From the NCBI RefSeq assembly GCF_029892565.1, contig NZ_JARXVH010000022.1, positions 62,001 to 126,000 of the forward strand: a stretch of 64,000 nucleotides of DNA, read 5' to 3'. This DNA is from Streptomyces pseudovenezuelae (GTDB lineage: Bacteria; Actinomycetota; Actinomycetes; Streptomycetales; Streptomycetaceae). Shown piece after piece: positions 23,992 to 32,830 of the stretch (positions are counted from its first letter, which is position 1; each line of letters begins with the position of its first letter). The translations under genes and the position numbers were made by a program. The notes under the pieces are model-generated. The model saw only the letters and a program-made list of their open reading frames with translations, made no database searches and had not been told where the DNA came from.

Positions 23992-24849
23992 TCACCCTGC
24001 GGCCAGCAGCAGCGTGCCGAGTAGAGCGAGGCCCGCGCCCGCTGCCTGGACCGTGCGGAGGCGTTCGTCGAGGAAGCCGCGGGCGGCGAGGGACGTCACC
24101 ACCGGGTAGAGCGAGGCCAGGACCGCGGCCACGGTGATCGGGCCGTGCTGGGCGGCGATCGAGTACGTGCCGTTCGCCGCGACGTCCGCGAGGCCGACGA
24201 AGGCGAGCGTCGGCAGGGAGGCCCAGGGGAAGCCGGTCGGCGGGAGGGCCTCGGCGCCGCGTCGCACGGAGACGTACAGGGCGATGCCGCCGGCGACCAC
24301 GTTCGTCACGCGCTGCACGAAGAGGGCGAGGAAGAGGCCGGTGACGGTCGTCGAGGCCTCCGCGATCAGCGCGAACACCGCGCCGAAGCCGAGCGCCGCG
24401 ACGAGGGTGAGCACGATGGCCCGGCGCTGGACGGACGCGCCGCGCAGTTGCGGACCTCCAGCGAGGACGACCCCGGTGACGGCGACCGCGATGCCCGCGA
24501 CCTGCACCATGCCGGGGCGCTCGCCGAGGAACAGGCCCACGCCGACCGGGACGGCCACGCTCAGGGTCGCGAGCGGGGAGACGACGCCCATCGGGCCCAG
24601 CGCGAGCGCCTTGTAGAAGGCGATCATCGCCACGGGGCTCGCCAGGCCGGCCGCGACCGCGAACCACAGCCGCGGCCCCGCCTCGCTCCAGCCGCCCGTC
24701 GCCACCACGACCACGCCGAGCACGGCCGCCGCGATCACCTGCGAGACCACGACCACCGTCAGCGCCGGGGTGCGCCGGGTGAGCAGGCCGCCGCCGAAGT
24801 CGGCCAGGCCCCACAGGAGACTGGTGGCCAGGGCGAAGAATGCTGTCAC
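23992..24849 (-). CDS. EamA family (DMT superfamily) transporter
   Basis: This 285-residue protein has ten predicted membrane helices in two EamA repeats. The first repeat includes AFYKALALGPMGVVSPLATL and the second includes GLADVAANGTYSIAAQHGP and VAAVLASLYPVVTSLAA, both with the family pattern before the fifth helix. Such transporters export metabolites or amino acids. GTG 24849 is chosen because GAGG precedes it and the first membrane helix starts just after. It is divergent from an XRE-cupin regulator, with palindromes in the shared intergenic DNA, so regulation by that protein is likely. The 187 bp between its stop and the acyltransferase hold nothing clear. Confidence 0.85.
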   Translation of the reverse strand: MTAFFALATSLLWGLADFGGGLLTRRTPALTVVVVSQVIAAAVLGVVVVATGGWSEAGPRLWFAVAAGLASPVAMIAFYKALALGPMGVVSPLATLSVAVPVGVGLFLGERPGMVQVAGIAVAVTGVVLAGGPQLRGASVQRRAIVLTLVAALGFGAVFALIAEASTTVTGLFLALFVQRVTNVVAGGIALYVSVRRGAEALPPTGFPWASLPTLAFVGLADVAANGTYSIAAQHGPITVAAVLASLYPVVTSLAARGFLDERLRTVQAAGAGLALLGTLLLAAG

Positions 24850-24866
24850 GGTCGCCTCGCAGTACA

Positions 24867-24904
24867 GTTCGGTGAACGATCCGGTGCACCACACCGTAGT
24901 TCAC
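24867..24904. promoter_or_regulatory. Palindromes between EamA and XRE-cupin genes
   Basis: GTTC and GAAC (24867-24870, 24874-24877) form a short palindrome around GGT. GTGAAC (24872-24877) is also inverted to GTTCAC (24899-24904), with the perfect GGTGCACC palindrome (24883-24890) between. The location upstream of both divergent genes suggests binding of the XRE-cupin regulator. Confidence 0.45.
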
Positions 24905-24941
24905 TGCATTGCACTCTGTCATTCAGAATATTGGACGTGAA

Positions 24942-25514
24942 GTGGCGGACCTCGACCTGCTGAACCAGTCCCTGGCGCGCAACGTCAAGCGCTGGCGCAA
25001 CGAACGCGGCTTCACCCTCGACGCGCTCGCCGCCCGCGCCGGAGTCAGCCGCGGCATGCTCATCCAGATCGAGCAGGCCCGCACCAACCCCAGCATCGGC
25101 ACCGTCGTGAAGATCGGGGACGCGCTGGGCATCAGCATCACCACACTGCTCGACTACGAGCAGGGCCCCAAGGTCCGGATCGTCCCCGCCGACCAGGCGG
25201 TGCGGCTCTGGCACACCGACGCCGGCAGCTACAACCGCCTCCTCGCCGGCACCGAGGCCCCCGGCCCGCTGGAGATGTGGGACTGGCGCCTCATGCCCGG
25301 CGACCACAGCCCCTCCGACCCGCACCCCGCCGGGACGGTCGAGCTCGTGCACGTGACGGCCGGCGAGTTGACCCTCACCGTCGACGGCGAGAAGTACCCC
25401 GTCCCGGCCGGTTCGAGCGTCTCCTTCGAGGCCAACAGCGCGCACACGTACGGCAACGAGGGGCAGGCGCCGGTCGAGATGATCATGTGCGTCTCGGTTC
25501 CCGGCGTGCGCTGA
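24942..25514 (+). CDS. XRE family regulator with cupin domain
   Basis: This 190-residue protein has an N-terminal helix-turn-helix over residues about 8-65 (TLDALAARAGVSRGMLIQIE, NPSIGTVVKIGDALGIS). A C-terminal cupin over about 110-185 (VTAGELTLTVDGEKYPV, SVSFEANSAHTYGNEG) probably senses a small ligand. Members control nearby metabolite transport or catabolism genes, which fits the divergent EamA gene. GTG 24942 is chosen from the usual N-terminus of the family; TTG 24909 would add 11 residues. The start region has TATTGG 7 nt upstream, compatible with a leaderless message. Confidence 0.85.
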   Translation: MADLDLLNQSLARNVKRWRNERGFTLDALAARAGVSRGMLIQIEQARTNPSIGTVVKIGDALGISITTLLDYEQGPKVRIVPADQAVRLWHTDAGSYNRLLAGTEAPGPLEMWDWRLMPGDHSPSDPHPAGTVELVHVTAGELTLTVDGEKYPVPAGSSVSFEANSAHTYGNEGQAPVEMIMCVSVPGVR

Positions 25515-25546
25515 AGGCGGCGCGGGAGGCGGTCCGAGGGGTTTGT

Positions 25547-25558
25547 TAGCGTGCCGCC
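25547..25558 (+). promoter_or_regulatory. Leaderless-type -10 element of the YbaK-like gene
   Basis: TAGCGT (25547-25552) is followed by 6 nt and then ATG 25559, the spacing expected when the start codon is the transcription start. No purine-rich ribosome binding site is present between them. Confidence 0.5.
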
Positions 25559-26119
25559 ATGGACGCACCCATCGGACACTTCGACCACGCCGCCCCCGCT
25601 CCCGACGCCCTCGACCACCTGATCGGCCCGGTCGCCGACGCCGTACGCCGGTGGCGCGGCAGTGTCCCCGCCGAGCAGATCGTCTACGTCGAGACGGACC
25701 CGGAGTGGGCCGACACCGCGACCTTCGTGGAGCGCTACGGCCGGGAGCTGCTCGAACAGTCGGCGAACTGTGTGGTGGTCGCCGGCAAGCGGGGCGGCGA
25801 GACCACCCTCGCGGCCTGTGTCGCGCTGTCCACCACCCGGGTCGACGTGAACGGCACGGTCCGTCGCCAACTCGGCGCCCGCAAGGCCTCGTTCGCGTCG
25901 ATGGACACCGCGACGGGGGAGACCGGCATGGAGTACGGCGGCATCACCCCGATCGGACTGCCCGACGGTTGGCCCCTGTTGGTGGACTCGGCCGTCGTCG
26001 ACCTCCCGTACGTCCTGGTCGGCAGCGGCCGGCGGCGCGGCAAGCTGCTGGTGCCGGGCAAGGCGTTCGCCGAACTGCCCGGCGCCGTGGTCCTGGAGGG
26101 ACTGGGAGTGGCGGTCTGA
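25559..26119 (+). CDS. YbaK/EbsC family aminoacyl-tRNA deacylase-like protein
   Basis: This 186-residue protein has the YbaK/ProRS-editing fold. The CVVVAGKRGGETTLAACVALS segment near residue 75 contains the lysine conserved in deacylases, and GGITPIGLPDG near 125 holds the GxxxP loop. Related enzymes remove mischarged amino acids from tRNA, such as Cys-tRNA(Pro) or Ala-tRNA(Pro). The exact specificity is not deducible. It probably starts leaderless at ATG 25559. It ends 25 bp before the convergent hydroxybenzoate monooxygenase. Confidence 0.8.
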   Translation: MDAPIGHFDHAAPAPDALDHLIGPVADAVRRWRGSVPAEQIVYVETDPEWADTATFVERYGRELLEQSANCVVVAGKRGGETTLAACVALSTTRVDVNGTVRRQLGARKASFASMDTATGETGMEYGGITPIGLPDGWPLLVDSAVVDLPYVLVGSGRRRGKLLVPGKAFAELPGAVVLEGLGVAV

Positions 26120-26143
26120 CCGGGGTGTCCCGTCAGTGCCTTG

Positions 26144-27379
26144 TCAGGTGGCGGAGTCCTCGCCGAGGTACTGCTCCGCGAACGCGCCGGCCGCCGCGGG
26201 CGAGGTGAACAGACGGCGCAGTCGGGCGAGCGTGGTACCGGCGCGGAACGGGTCGCCCGAGGACGTGCCGTGGTAGACGTCCGACAGCCACTGCGAGAAC
26301 TCCTGGTAGTCCCACACCCGTTGCAGGCACGCGTCCGAGTAGCCGTGCAGGCCGCCCGCGTCGCCCTTCGTGAGGTAGGAGACAAGCCCGTCGCCGAGCA
26401 GGAAGGCGTCGTGCAGGGCGAGGTTCATGCCCTTGGCCGCGATGGGGGCCGTGAGGTGGGCCGCGTCCCCGGCGAGGAAGAGGCGGCCGAACACCATCGG
26501 TTCGACCACGTAGTTGTGCATGTCGAGGACGCGCTTCTCGATCAGCCGTCCCTCCGTCAGGGGCGGCCGGTCGGCGGCGCCGAGCCGCTCCTGCAGCTCG
26601 GTCCAGACGCGCTCGTGCGACCAGTTCTCCGGGTCGTCGCCGGGCGGGCACTCCAGGTAGTAGCGGGTGACCTCGGGGCTGCGCGGCATGTGTCCAGCGA
26701 ACCCGCGCGGATGGATGCCGAACAGCACACAGTCCGAGGAGGGCGGCGCCTCGGCGAGCAGCGCCAGCCAGCCGATGCCGTAGTCGTGCCGGGCGATGCG
26801 AGCCCGCTCCGGCAGCACCGTCCGCGTCACCCCGCGCGCTCCGTCGCAGCCGGCCACGAAGTCGCAGTGCACGAGCTGCCGTTGACCGGTCTCCGGGTCC
26901 GTGTACGAAACTGAGGGCCGGTCCGAGTCCAGGTCGTGCAGCTGTACGTCCCGCACGCCGAACCGAATGGCCCCGCCGCGCACGTCCGCGTACTCCCGCA
27001 CCAGGTCCGTCACGAGCAACGGCTGCGGGTAGACGAAGTGGTGATGCCCCGTCAGCTCGTGGTACGAGAACCGGTGGCGCCGCGCCTCGAACCGGAACTC
27101 GCACTCGGTGTGCAGCTCGGCCCGCGCCAACAGGTTGTCCGCGAGGCCCCGTTGTTCGAGGCCGCGCACCGCCCACTCCTCGATCACGCCGGCCCGGGGC
27201 CGCCGTTCTATGAACTCGCGGGTCTCCACCTCCAGGACCAGGCAGTCGACGGAGGCGGCGCGCAGGATGTTGCCGATGGTGAGGCCGGCCGGTCCGGCGC
27301 CCACGATCACCACGGGAAAGCGCTGCGCGGACGGCGGGCCGGAGTGGGCGGAGCCGGGGTGGGGGGAAGCGAAAGTCAC
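26144..27379 (-). CDS. pobA: 4-hydroxybenzoate 3-monooxygenase-like flavoprotein
   Basis: This 411-residue flavoprotein hydroxylase has the FAD motif VVIVGAGPAGLTIGNIL (residues about 22-38), the CDGARGVTR segment near 190, and GDAAHLTAPIAAKGMNLALHDA near 300. This is the PobA pattern for NADPH-dependent conversion of 4-hydroxybenzoate to protocatechuate. No protocatechuate (pca) genes are in the window, so the product must be used by genes elsewhere. The GTG start at 27379 is preceded on its strand by CATAAT (27386-27391) and a 6-nt gap, indicating a leaderless message with a strong -10 element. A substrate other than 4-hydroxybenzoate is possible. Confidence 0.85.
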   Translation of the reverse strand: MTFASPHPGSAHSGPPSAQRFPVVIVGAGPAGLTIGNILRAASVDCLVLEVETREFIERRPRAGVIEEWAVRGLEQRGLADNLLARAELHTECEFRFEARRHRFSYHELTGHHHFVYPQPLLVTDLVREYADVRGGAIRFGVRDVQLHDLDSDRPSVSYTDPETGQRQLVHCDFVAGCDGARGVTRTVLPERARIARHDYGIGWLALLAEAPPSSDCVLFGIHPRGFAGHMPRSPEVTRYYLECPPGDDPENWSHERVWTELQERLGAADRPPLTEGRLIEKRVLDMHNYVVEPMVFGRLFLAGDAAHLTAPIAAKGMNLALHDAFLLGDGLVSYLTKGDAGGLHGYSDACLQRVWDYQEFSQWLSDVYHGTSSGDPFRAGTTLARLRRLFTSPAAAGAFAEQYLGEDSAT

Positions 27380-27396
27380 CCGAGCATTATGACGGT

Positions 27397-27437
27397 GGCC
27401 CGTCAGCGGCGGCAGGGTTCACCGCGGCCGACGGGCC
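27397..27437 (-). terminator. Inverted repeat between pobA-like and APC permease genes
   Basis: GGCCCGTC (27397-27404) pairs with GACGGGCC (27430-27437) around a 25-nt loop. It lies downstream of the permease stop on the minus strand and just upstream of the pobA-like promoter, so it may end permease transcripts. Confidence 0.45.
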
Positions 27438-27520
27438 GTCGTACCAGGGGACTTGGCAGGGGACGTGTGGTGGTGGCGTGGGTGCCGTGAGCCGGCCGGT
27501 GCGTGTGTGCCGTACGTCCG

Positions 27521-29077
27521 TCAGTGCGCGGGCGCGTCGGTGACCACGACCTCCTCGATGCTCCGCTCGATCGCCTCGACCGGGGACGCGGTCGCCCGCG
27601 CCCAGTAGTAGATGCCGACCGAGAAGGCCGCGATGATCAGCATGTCCCACCACAGGCCGATGCGGCCGGCACCGCCGAAGCCGCCCTGCGAGGAGATCAC
27701 ACCCATCCCCAGCAGATAGACCGGCAGCCACTGGGCGGCCTTGAAGTCCATCCGGGGCGCGTCCGGTTGCTCGGACGCGGTCGCGTACCAGGCGTAGAGA
27801 CCGAGCAGCAGGTAGCCGAGGACGATCGCGATGCCCAGCCGCCACAGGGTGTCCCAACCGGCCCAGTAGATGATGAAGTTGGCCACCACGAACGACAGCG
27901 GCGAGAGCACCTTGCCGGCCGGCAGCCGGTAGGGGTGGTCGTGGTCCGGCAGCCGGTCGGCGAAGACGCCGTACGCCAACGGAGCGCCCGCGTACATCAG
28001 GACGCTCGCCGAGGTGATGAAGCCGACCAGCTCCTGCCAGCTCGGGAACGGCAGGAAGCAGACCACGCCGGTCACGAAGGAGACGATCAGGCCGAACCAC
28101 GGCACGCCCCGGGCGTCGGTGCGGGCGAAGAGCTTCGGCGCGTAGCCGTTCTTCGCCAGGCCGAAGGAGACCCGGGAGGTGGCGGTGGTGTAGATCAGAC
28201 CGGTGCCACCGGGGGAGATCACGGCGTCGAGATAGAGCACCACGCTCAGCCAGCCGAGCCCCACCAGGGTCGCGAGACCGGCCCAAGGGCCGCTGATCCC
28301 CTGGAAGTCGAGGTGCGCCCAGCCGTGCGCGAAGGTGCTGTGCGGCAGCGCGGCGATGAACACGACCTGGAGCAGCAGGTAGATGACCGCGCCGATGGCG
28401 ACCGAACCCAGGGTCGCCCGGGGCAGATCCCGCTTCGGATTGCGGCTCTCGCCCGCCAGTTGGATCGCCTGCTCGAAGCCCAGCAGAGCGAAGATGATGC
28501 CGCTGCCGCTGATGGCGCTGAGCACGCCCTTGGCACCGAACGGCGCGAAGGTCTCCGAAGTGAAGTTGCCCGGATGGAAGTTGCCGGCCGCGATGATGAA
28601 GATGGCGCCCAGCGGGACGGCGATCTTCCACCAGGTGGCGGCGCTGTTGGTGTGTGCCAGGGCGCGGACGCCGAAGAAGTTGACCGCGACGAACACGGCC
28701 ATCAGGACGACGGCGGTGGCGAAGCCGCTCGTCGTCAGCGTGCCGTCGGCGTGCTGAAGGCCCTGCGCCCAGTGCCAGTGACCGGCGTAGCCGATCATCG
28801 CCTCGACCTCGATCGGGGCGACGGTCGCGGCCTGCAGCCAGGAGAACCAGCCGAAGGACATGCCCGCCAGGCCGCCGAAGGCGTAGTGCGGATAGCGTGC
28901 GGTGCCGCCCGCGACCGGGAACATGCCGCCGAGTTCGGCGTGCACCAGGGCGAGCAGCACGATCGCGATCGCGCCGATCACCCACGAGATGATCGCCGCG
29001 GGTCCGGCTGCCACGACGGCTTTCTCGGCGCCGTAGAGCCATCCCGAACCGATGATGGAACCGACGGAGGCCCACAT
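27521..29077 (-). CDS. APC family amino acid permease (5' end frameshifted)
   Basis: The open frame encodes 518 residues with about 12 membrane helices. It begins inside the first one at MWASVGSIIGSGWLYGAEK, which contains the family GSIIGSGW substrate loop. The in-frame codons upstream encode ETRGTGG and then LRRDVGLIGL, the expected cytoplasmic lead-in, but no start codon occurs before a stop. A good ATG at 29157 gives MVSVDHAP in another frame. Adding one base in the GGGG run at 29134-29137 joins it to the permease to give about 545 residues. As written the protein would lack the first half of helix one. Members import amino acids or amines with protons; the substrate is unknown. Confidence 0.82.
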   Translation of the reverse strand: MWASVGSIIGSGWLYGAEKAVVAAGPAAIISWVIGAIAIVLLALVHAELGGMFPVAGGTARYPHYAFGGLAGMSFGWFSWLQAATVAPIEVEAMIGYAGHWHWAQGLQHADGTLTTSGFATAVVLMAVFVAVNFFGVRALAHTNSAATWWKIAVPLGAIFIIAAGNFHPGNFTSETFAPFGAKGVLSAISGSGIIFALLGFEQAIQLAGESRNPKRDLPRATLGSVAIGAVIYLLLQVVFIAALPHSTFAHGWAHLDFQGISGPWAGLATLVGLGWLSVVLYLDAVISPGGTGLIYTTATSRVSFGLAKNGYAPKLFARTDARGVPWFGLIVSFVTGVVCFLPFPSWQELVGFITSASVLMYAGAPLAYGVFADRLPDHDHPYRLPAGKVLSPLSFVVANFIIYWAGWDTLWRLGIAIVLGYLLLGLYAWYATASEQPDAPRMDFKAAQWLPVYLLGMGVISSQGGFGGAGRIGLWWDMLIIAAFSVGIYYWARATASPVEAIERSIEEVVVTDAPAH

Positions 29078-29168
29078 CAGACCGATGAGTCCGACGTCCC
29101 TCCTCAGTCCGCCTGTGCCTCTTGTCTCCGCCGCGGGGCGTGATCGACGCTCACCATTTTCTCAGCGG

Positions 29169-29208
29169 CCTCTCATGAAATGTATAGAAACTTTCAGCGC
29201 CTGAGAGG
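29169..29208. promoter_or_regulatory. Inverted repeat upstream of APC permease
   Basis: CCTCTCA (29169-29175) is inverted to TGAGAGG (29202-29208). Inside lies the near-perfect palindrome GAAACTTTC (29187-29195), with TATACA on the minus strand next to it. This is the probable promoter-operator of the permease gene. GAAACTTTC resembles operators of some streptomycete LacI-type regulators, but no such gene is near. Confidence 0.4.
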
Positions 29209-29359
29209 TTGCAGGTTAGGAATCAAAGGTGGGCGTGCAGAAGACCCCTGGCACAATCTTGACCAGGGGGAGGGCGGATCCTGGACTGTGCTTCAGAAGG
29301 TCTGTACGCGGCACTTCGGAAGGTCGGAAGGCGGTGTGAATGTGGGGCGCGACCCCTGC

Positions 29360-29767
29360 TTAGCGCAGGCGCGGGATCTCGATCGCGGGGCACCGGTCCA
29401 TGACCATCTCCAGGCCGGCCGCGCGGGTGCGGTCATAGGCGCCCTCGTCGATCACACCGAGCTGGAACCAGACGCCCTTCGCGCCGATGGTGACGGCTTC
29501 GCCCGCGACCGCCCCGGCGAGATCGCTGTTCACGAACACGTCGACGACGTCGACCTCGAACGGGATCTCCTCCAGCGAGGCGTACCCCTTCTCCCCGTGC
29601 ACGGTCTCCGCCTTCGGGTGCACGGGCACGATCCGTTTGCCGAAGCGCTGCAGGACACCGGCGACGCTGTACGCCGCGCGCTGCTGGTTCGACGACAGGC
29701 CCACGATCGCCCAGGTGTCGCCGAGGTCGGTGAGGATCTTGCGGACTGTCGCTGAGTCGCCGTACAC
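29360..29767 (-). CDS. CoA-binding domain protein (YccU-like)
   Basis: This 135-residue single-domain protein has the CoA-binding Rossmann fold. WAIVGLSSNQQRAAYSVAGVLQRFG starts at about residue 18, then IVPVHPKAETVHGEKGY, VDVVDVFVNSDLAG and AKGVWFQLGVIDE. This is the nucleotide-binding half of succinyl-CoA synthetase alpha without the catalytic domain. The role of stand-alone members is unknown. GTG 29767 is preferred because GAGGAGG precedes it with 6-7 nt spacing; the frame is open much further upstream but overlaps the divergent cupin gene. It is divergent from the five-gene cupin/Toprim-like operon. Confidence 0.85.
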   Translation of the reverse strand: MYGDSATVRKILTDLGDTWAIVGLSSNQQRAAYSVAGVLQRFGKRIVPVHPKAETVHGEKGYASLEEIPFEVDVVDVFVNSDLAGAVAGEAVTIGAKGVWFQLGVIDEGAYDRTRAAGLEMVMDRCPAIEIPRLR

Positions 29768-29828
29768 GCTCTGCCTCCTCGGGGTTGGTGCGTAACCTGT
29801 CGCTTCGCACAACAGCGGGCGGAGCACG

Positions 29829-30620
29829 ATGATTCCTCGAATCCATGTGCCGTTCTTGACCATCGGCTTACCATGCGAACGCGTATGTGAACGGCTCTTG
29901 GGGGAGGCGCGTTTGTCCGGCAGTGCAGGTGAAGCGGGGTCGGGGCTGCCGCAGGGCGTGCGGCTGTACCGGCTGAGTCCCGACGGCTCCGTCGTCCTCG
30001 CCGATCGTGACGGCGCCCGCGAGCTGGGGCCCGAGCGGGATCTTCTGCGGTTCATCGACGACGGACAGTTCGCCCACTATCTGATCGGGGACGCCGGCAC
30101 CTCGCCCGAGCGGCCCTCCAACGCCACCGTCAAACTCGGCATCGTCGGCCCGCGCAGTGCCTTCACCCCGCACGCGCACGGCGGCGAGCACTTCGTCCTC
30201 AGCCTCGGCTACGCGGCCTGCGGCCTCTACGACAGCGAGCGCGGCCGCGTCACCGAAGTCCCGCTCGTCCCGGGCGAGTTGATCCGTATCCCGGAGATGA
30301 TGCCGCACTCCTTCGCCAACCGGGACACGGCCCCGCTGACCATCCTGGCCGCCAACACCGGCTACGGCATCGACCACGAGGACTACGCGATCACCGCGCC
30401 CGAGGCGGAACGCAGGGCCGGAGGGTCGTCGTACGAGGGCATCGGCTCGGCGGGTGTGCGCACCGCCACCCTCGCCGCCACCGACTACCTCCAACTCGCC
30501 GCCGCCCTGCGCGACATCGAGCAGGTCCAGCAGGCGCGCGGGCCGGGCGTCACCACCGTGCGGGAGCGGCTGGCGGCCCGGCTGCGTCGGCTCGCGCAAG
30601 GACTGGAGGGCCGACGGTGA
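29829..30620 (+). CDS. Cupin-domain protein heading the Toprim-like operon
   Basis: This 263-residue protein has a cupin metal motif at about residues 113-125 (TPHAHGGEHFVLSLG, HxHxxxE pattern) and a second motif with GELIRIPEMMPHSFANRD. It is therefore likely to bind a divalent metal. Residues 1-40 are a poorly conserved lead-in, so a later start is possible. The C-terminal 70 residues are helical (ALRDIEQVQQARG, RERLAARLRRLAQGLE) and may mediate dimerisation. The stop overlaps the start of the next gene by 4 bp (GTGA), so it is translationally coupled to the zinc-ribbon/Toprim-like set. Its ligand or reaction is unknown. Confidence 0.75.
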   Translation: MIPRIHVPFLTIGLPCERVCERLLGEARLSGSAGEAGSGLPQGVRLYRLSPDGSVVLADRDGARELGPERDLLRFIDDGQFAHYLIGDAGTSPERPSNATVKLGIVGPRSAFTPHAHGGEHFVLSLGYAACGLYDSERGRVTEVPLVPGELIRIPEMMPHSFANRDTAPLTILAANTGYGIDHEDYAITAPEAERRAGGSSYEGIGSAGVRTATLAATDYLQLAAALRDIEQVQQARGPGVTTVRERLAARLRRLAQGLEGRR

Positions 30621-31696
30621 TCTGTCCGCACTGCGAGAAGTCCCTGCTGCGCAAGGAGCGTCCCGGCAACGTCTGTAGCAAGTGCGGGCGCCGGTACGCC
30701 CTGGACCCCAAGACCAACCCGCTGAAACTCAACGACCTGCGGGTCCGCCGGATCGCCCTCGGACTCACCCAGGACGGCCAAGTACCGTGTACTCCGGGCC
30801 AGTTGTGGTACGCCCTGTCCCGCAAGTCGCTGCGGGACAGCGGGGCCGAGATGGGCTGCGCCGTCGCGTTGACCGTCGTCGGCGTCATCGTGGGATTCGT
30901 CGGGCTGGGCTCGGAGTCCGGAGCCATCGCCACGCTCGGCGGACTGTTGCTCCTCGGGGCGATCGGCGACGTGGTCGCACATGTGGCGGGCGTGGGCCGG
31001 GGGCGACCGAAACTCGCCCGGGAGGCCTTCCGCACCGGGCCGTTGGCGGAGTGGAAGAGCGTGTACGGGGCGCTGCCGGACGGGGTGATCGAAGACGGCC
31101 GCTATCCGACGCCGATGACGCCGGGTCCGGCCTCGACGCTGACCAACTCGGGCCGGGCGCCCGCCCCCTTGACCCCGGCGCCGTCGCCCGACGGAATCGT
31201 TCTCGTCTGCCCGGACCGGTCCATCGCCGTCTTCCTCGACGCGGCGGGCCTGACTGCGCGGTACGGCGTCACGCTCGTCGCCGAGGCGTCCGCACTGCCC
31301 GCCGCACCCGGCCGGGGGCCCGTACTCGTGCTTCATGACGCCGACGCCCAGGGCCTGTTGCTCGCCCAGCGCGTCCGCACCGCGCACCCCGCACGCCAGG
31401 TCGTCGACCTCGGTCTGCCGCTCGGTGCCGTGCAGGGGCTCGCGCGCGCGGTGCCCGTGCGGGGCGAGGTGCCGCAGGCGCGGGTCCTGGAACTGCTGGG
31501 AGAGAGCGGGGAGTTGAGCCCCGCCCAGCTGAAGTGGCTGGGCAAGGGGTGGGGGTTCCCGCTCGTCGGGGTGCCGCCGGCGAAGCTGCTGGCCGTCGTC
31601 ACCCGGGCCGTGGAGAGGGCCGGTACGGCGGACGATCCGGTGCGGCGGCGGGCCGCCTCCGTCGGTTTCCTGACCTGGCCGGAGGAGGGGAGATGA
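30617..31696 (+). CDS. Zinc-ribbon, two-TM, Toprim-like protein, paralogue A
   Basis: This 359-residue protein starts with a zinc ribbon (Cys 3, 6, 20, 23). The ribbon leads into a winged-helix-like stretch with QLWY at 62-65, two membrane helices (about 77-117) and a C-terminal domain. In that domain VLVCPDRSIAVFL precedes VLVLHDADAQG (Asp 241, Asp 243), the order of the two Toprim acidic motifs, but the usual Glu of the first is missing. It ends with VPPAKLLAVVTRAVE and GFLTWP, both shared with the next two genes. GTG 30617 overlaps the cupin stop. I know no assigned function. The resemblance to TopoVIA/Spo11 is inferred from motif order only. Confidence 0.7.
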   Translation: MICPHCEKSLLRKERPGNVCSKCGRRYALDPKTNPLKLNDLRVRRIALGLTQDGQVPCTPGQLWYALSRKSLRDSGAEMGCAVALTVVGVIVGFVGLGSESGAIATLGGLLLLGAIGDVVAHVAGVGRGRPKLAREAFRTGPLAEWKSVYGALPDGVIEDGRYPTPMTPGPASTLTNSGRAPAPLTPAPSPDGIVLVCPDRSIAVFLDAAGLTARYGVTLVAEASALPAAPGRGPVLVLHDADAQGLLLAQRVRTAHPARQVVDLGLPLGAVQGLARAVPVRGEVPQARVLELLGESGELSPAQLKWLGKGWGFPLVGVPPAKLLAVVTRAVERAGTADDPVRRRAASVGFLTWPEEGR

Positions 31697-32829
31697 TCTG
31701 CCCCAACTGCCAGGCCTCCCTGCTGCGCAAGGAACGTACGGGCAATGTGTGCTCCCGCTGCGGGCGCCCGTACGCCGTCGACCCCAAGGTGTACGGCCCG
31801 GGCATGAACGACACGCGCATCCGGCGTATCGCCGAGAAGGTCACCGACGGGGGCCGCCGACAGGTCACCGTCACCCAGCTCTGGTACCTCGCCCGGACCG
31901 CCAACTCCTCCTGGACGGCGGTCCCGAAGAGCGGACGACCGCGGTGGGTCGGGCGCACGGTGAAATGGATCCTCGGCATCGGGCTCGTGGTGCTCGGCGT
32001 CCTCATCCAGGACGTGCCCTTCGCCGCGTTCCTCTGGTGGGGGTGCGTGGGCGTGGCCGCCCTCGTGTACGTCGTGGCGAAGGGGGAGGCGTATCGGCCC
32101 GAACGCCGGGCCGGTGGATATCTGTCGCCCGCGCTGCCGGACTTCAGGACGATGGTCTGCGCGCGGTGGGTGCAGACGTACGGGAAGCTGCCGCCCGGAA
32201 TCGTGGACGACCAGAACCATCGGGAGTCGCGCGAGAGCACCGACGGCCGACGCAAGGGCGGCGGCCCGCGGCGGGAGCCGGAGTCAGGGACTTTGGTGGT
32301 CGAACTGCTCTGCCCGGACAGGGCTGTTCGCGTCTTTCTCTCGGCCAACGGAATTCCGCGACGGCTGAGCCTGACCCTCGCCGCCGGGCTCTCCGAACTG
32401 TCCGGCACCGGACCCGTGGTGGTACTCCACGACGCGAGCGCGCGCGGTCTCCAACTGGTCGCCGACGCCCGCGCGATCGAGCCCCGGCGGGTGGTGGTGG
32501 ACGCGGGACTGCCGGTGCGGTCGGTCGTCGACAATCGCAAGGTCGTACGGCTCTACGAGGAACCGCCCGCCGGTGTGCTCGGCGAACCGGGGCAACAGCC
32601 GGACTGGCTGCGGCAGTTGGCGTGGCGCGCGCCCCAGGAGGCCGCATGGGTGGCCCATGGCTGGGTCAGTCCCGTCGCCGCGGTGCCGCCCGCGGTGCTG
32701 GAGACGGCGGTCGAGCGAGCCGTGCGGGAGGCCCGCGCCTCTGCGGACAGGAAGCGGCAACAGGCCGCCGCGGTCGGCTTCATGAGCTGGCCGCAGCCTT
32801 CGAAACCACCGGTGAGGGACGGGAACTGA
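31693..32829 (+). CDS. Zinc-ribbon, two-TM, Toprim-like protein, paralogue B
   Basis: This 378-residue protein is a tandem paralogue of the preceding gene. Its zinc ribbon (Cys 3, 6, 20, 23) shares SLLRKER and GNVCS with it, and QLWY is again at residues 62-65. Two membrane helices follow (about 93-132). The Toprim-like domain reads LLCPDRAVRVFL then VVVLHDASARG (Asp 247, second acidic position Ser), and ends VPPAVLETAVERAV and GFMSWP. The ATG at 31693 overlaps the stop of A (ATGA), so the genes are coupled. The loss of the second aspartate and of the motif-one Glu suggests that B is not catalytic. It may pair with A in the membrane. Confidence 0.7.
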   Translation: MICPNCQASLLRKERTGNVCSRCGRPYAVDPKVYGPGMNDTRIRRIAEKVTDGGRRQVTVTQLWYLARTANSSWTAVPKSGRPRWVGRTVKWILGIGLVVLGVLIQDVPFAAFLWWGCVGVAALVYVVAKGEAYRPERRAGGYLSPALPDFRTMVCARWVQTYGKLPPGIVDDQNHRESRESTDGRRKGGGPRREPESGTLVVELLCPDRAVRVFLSANGIPRRLSLTLAAGLSELSGTGPVVVLHDASARGLQLVADARAIEPRRVVVDAGLPVRSVVDNRKVVRLYEEPPAGVLGEPGQQPDWLRQLAWRAPQEAAWVAHGWVSPVAAVPPAVLETAVERAVREARASADRKRQQAAAVGFMSWPQPSKPPVRDGN

Positions 32830-32830
32830 C

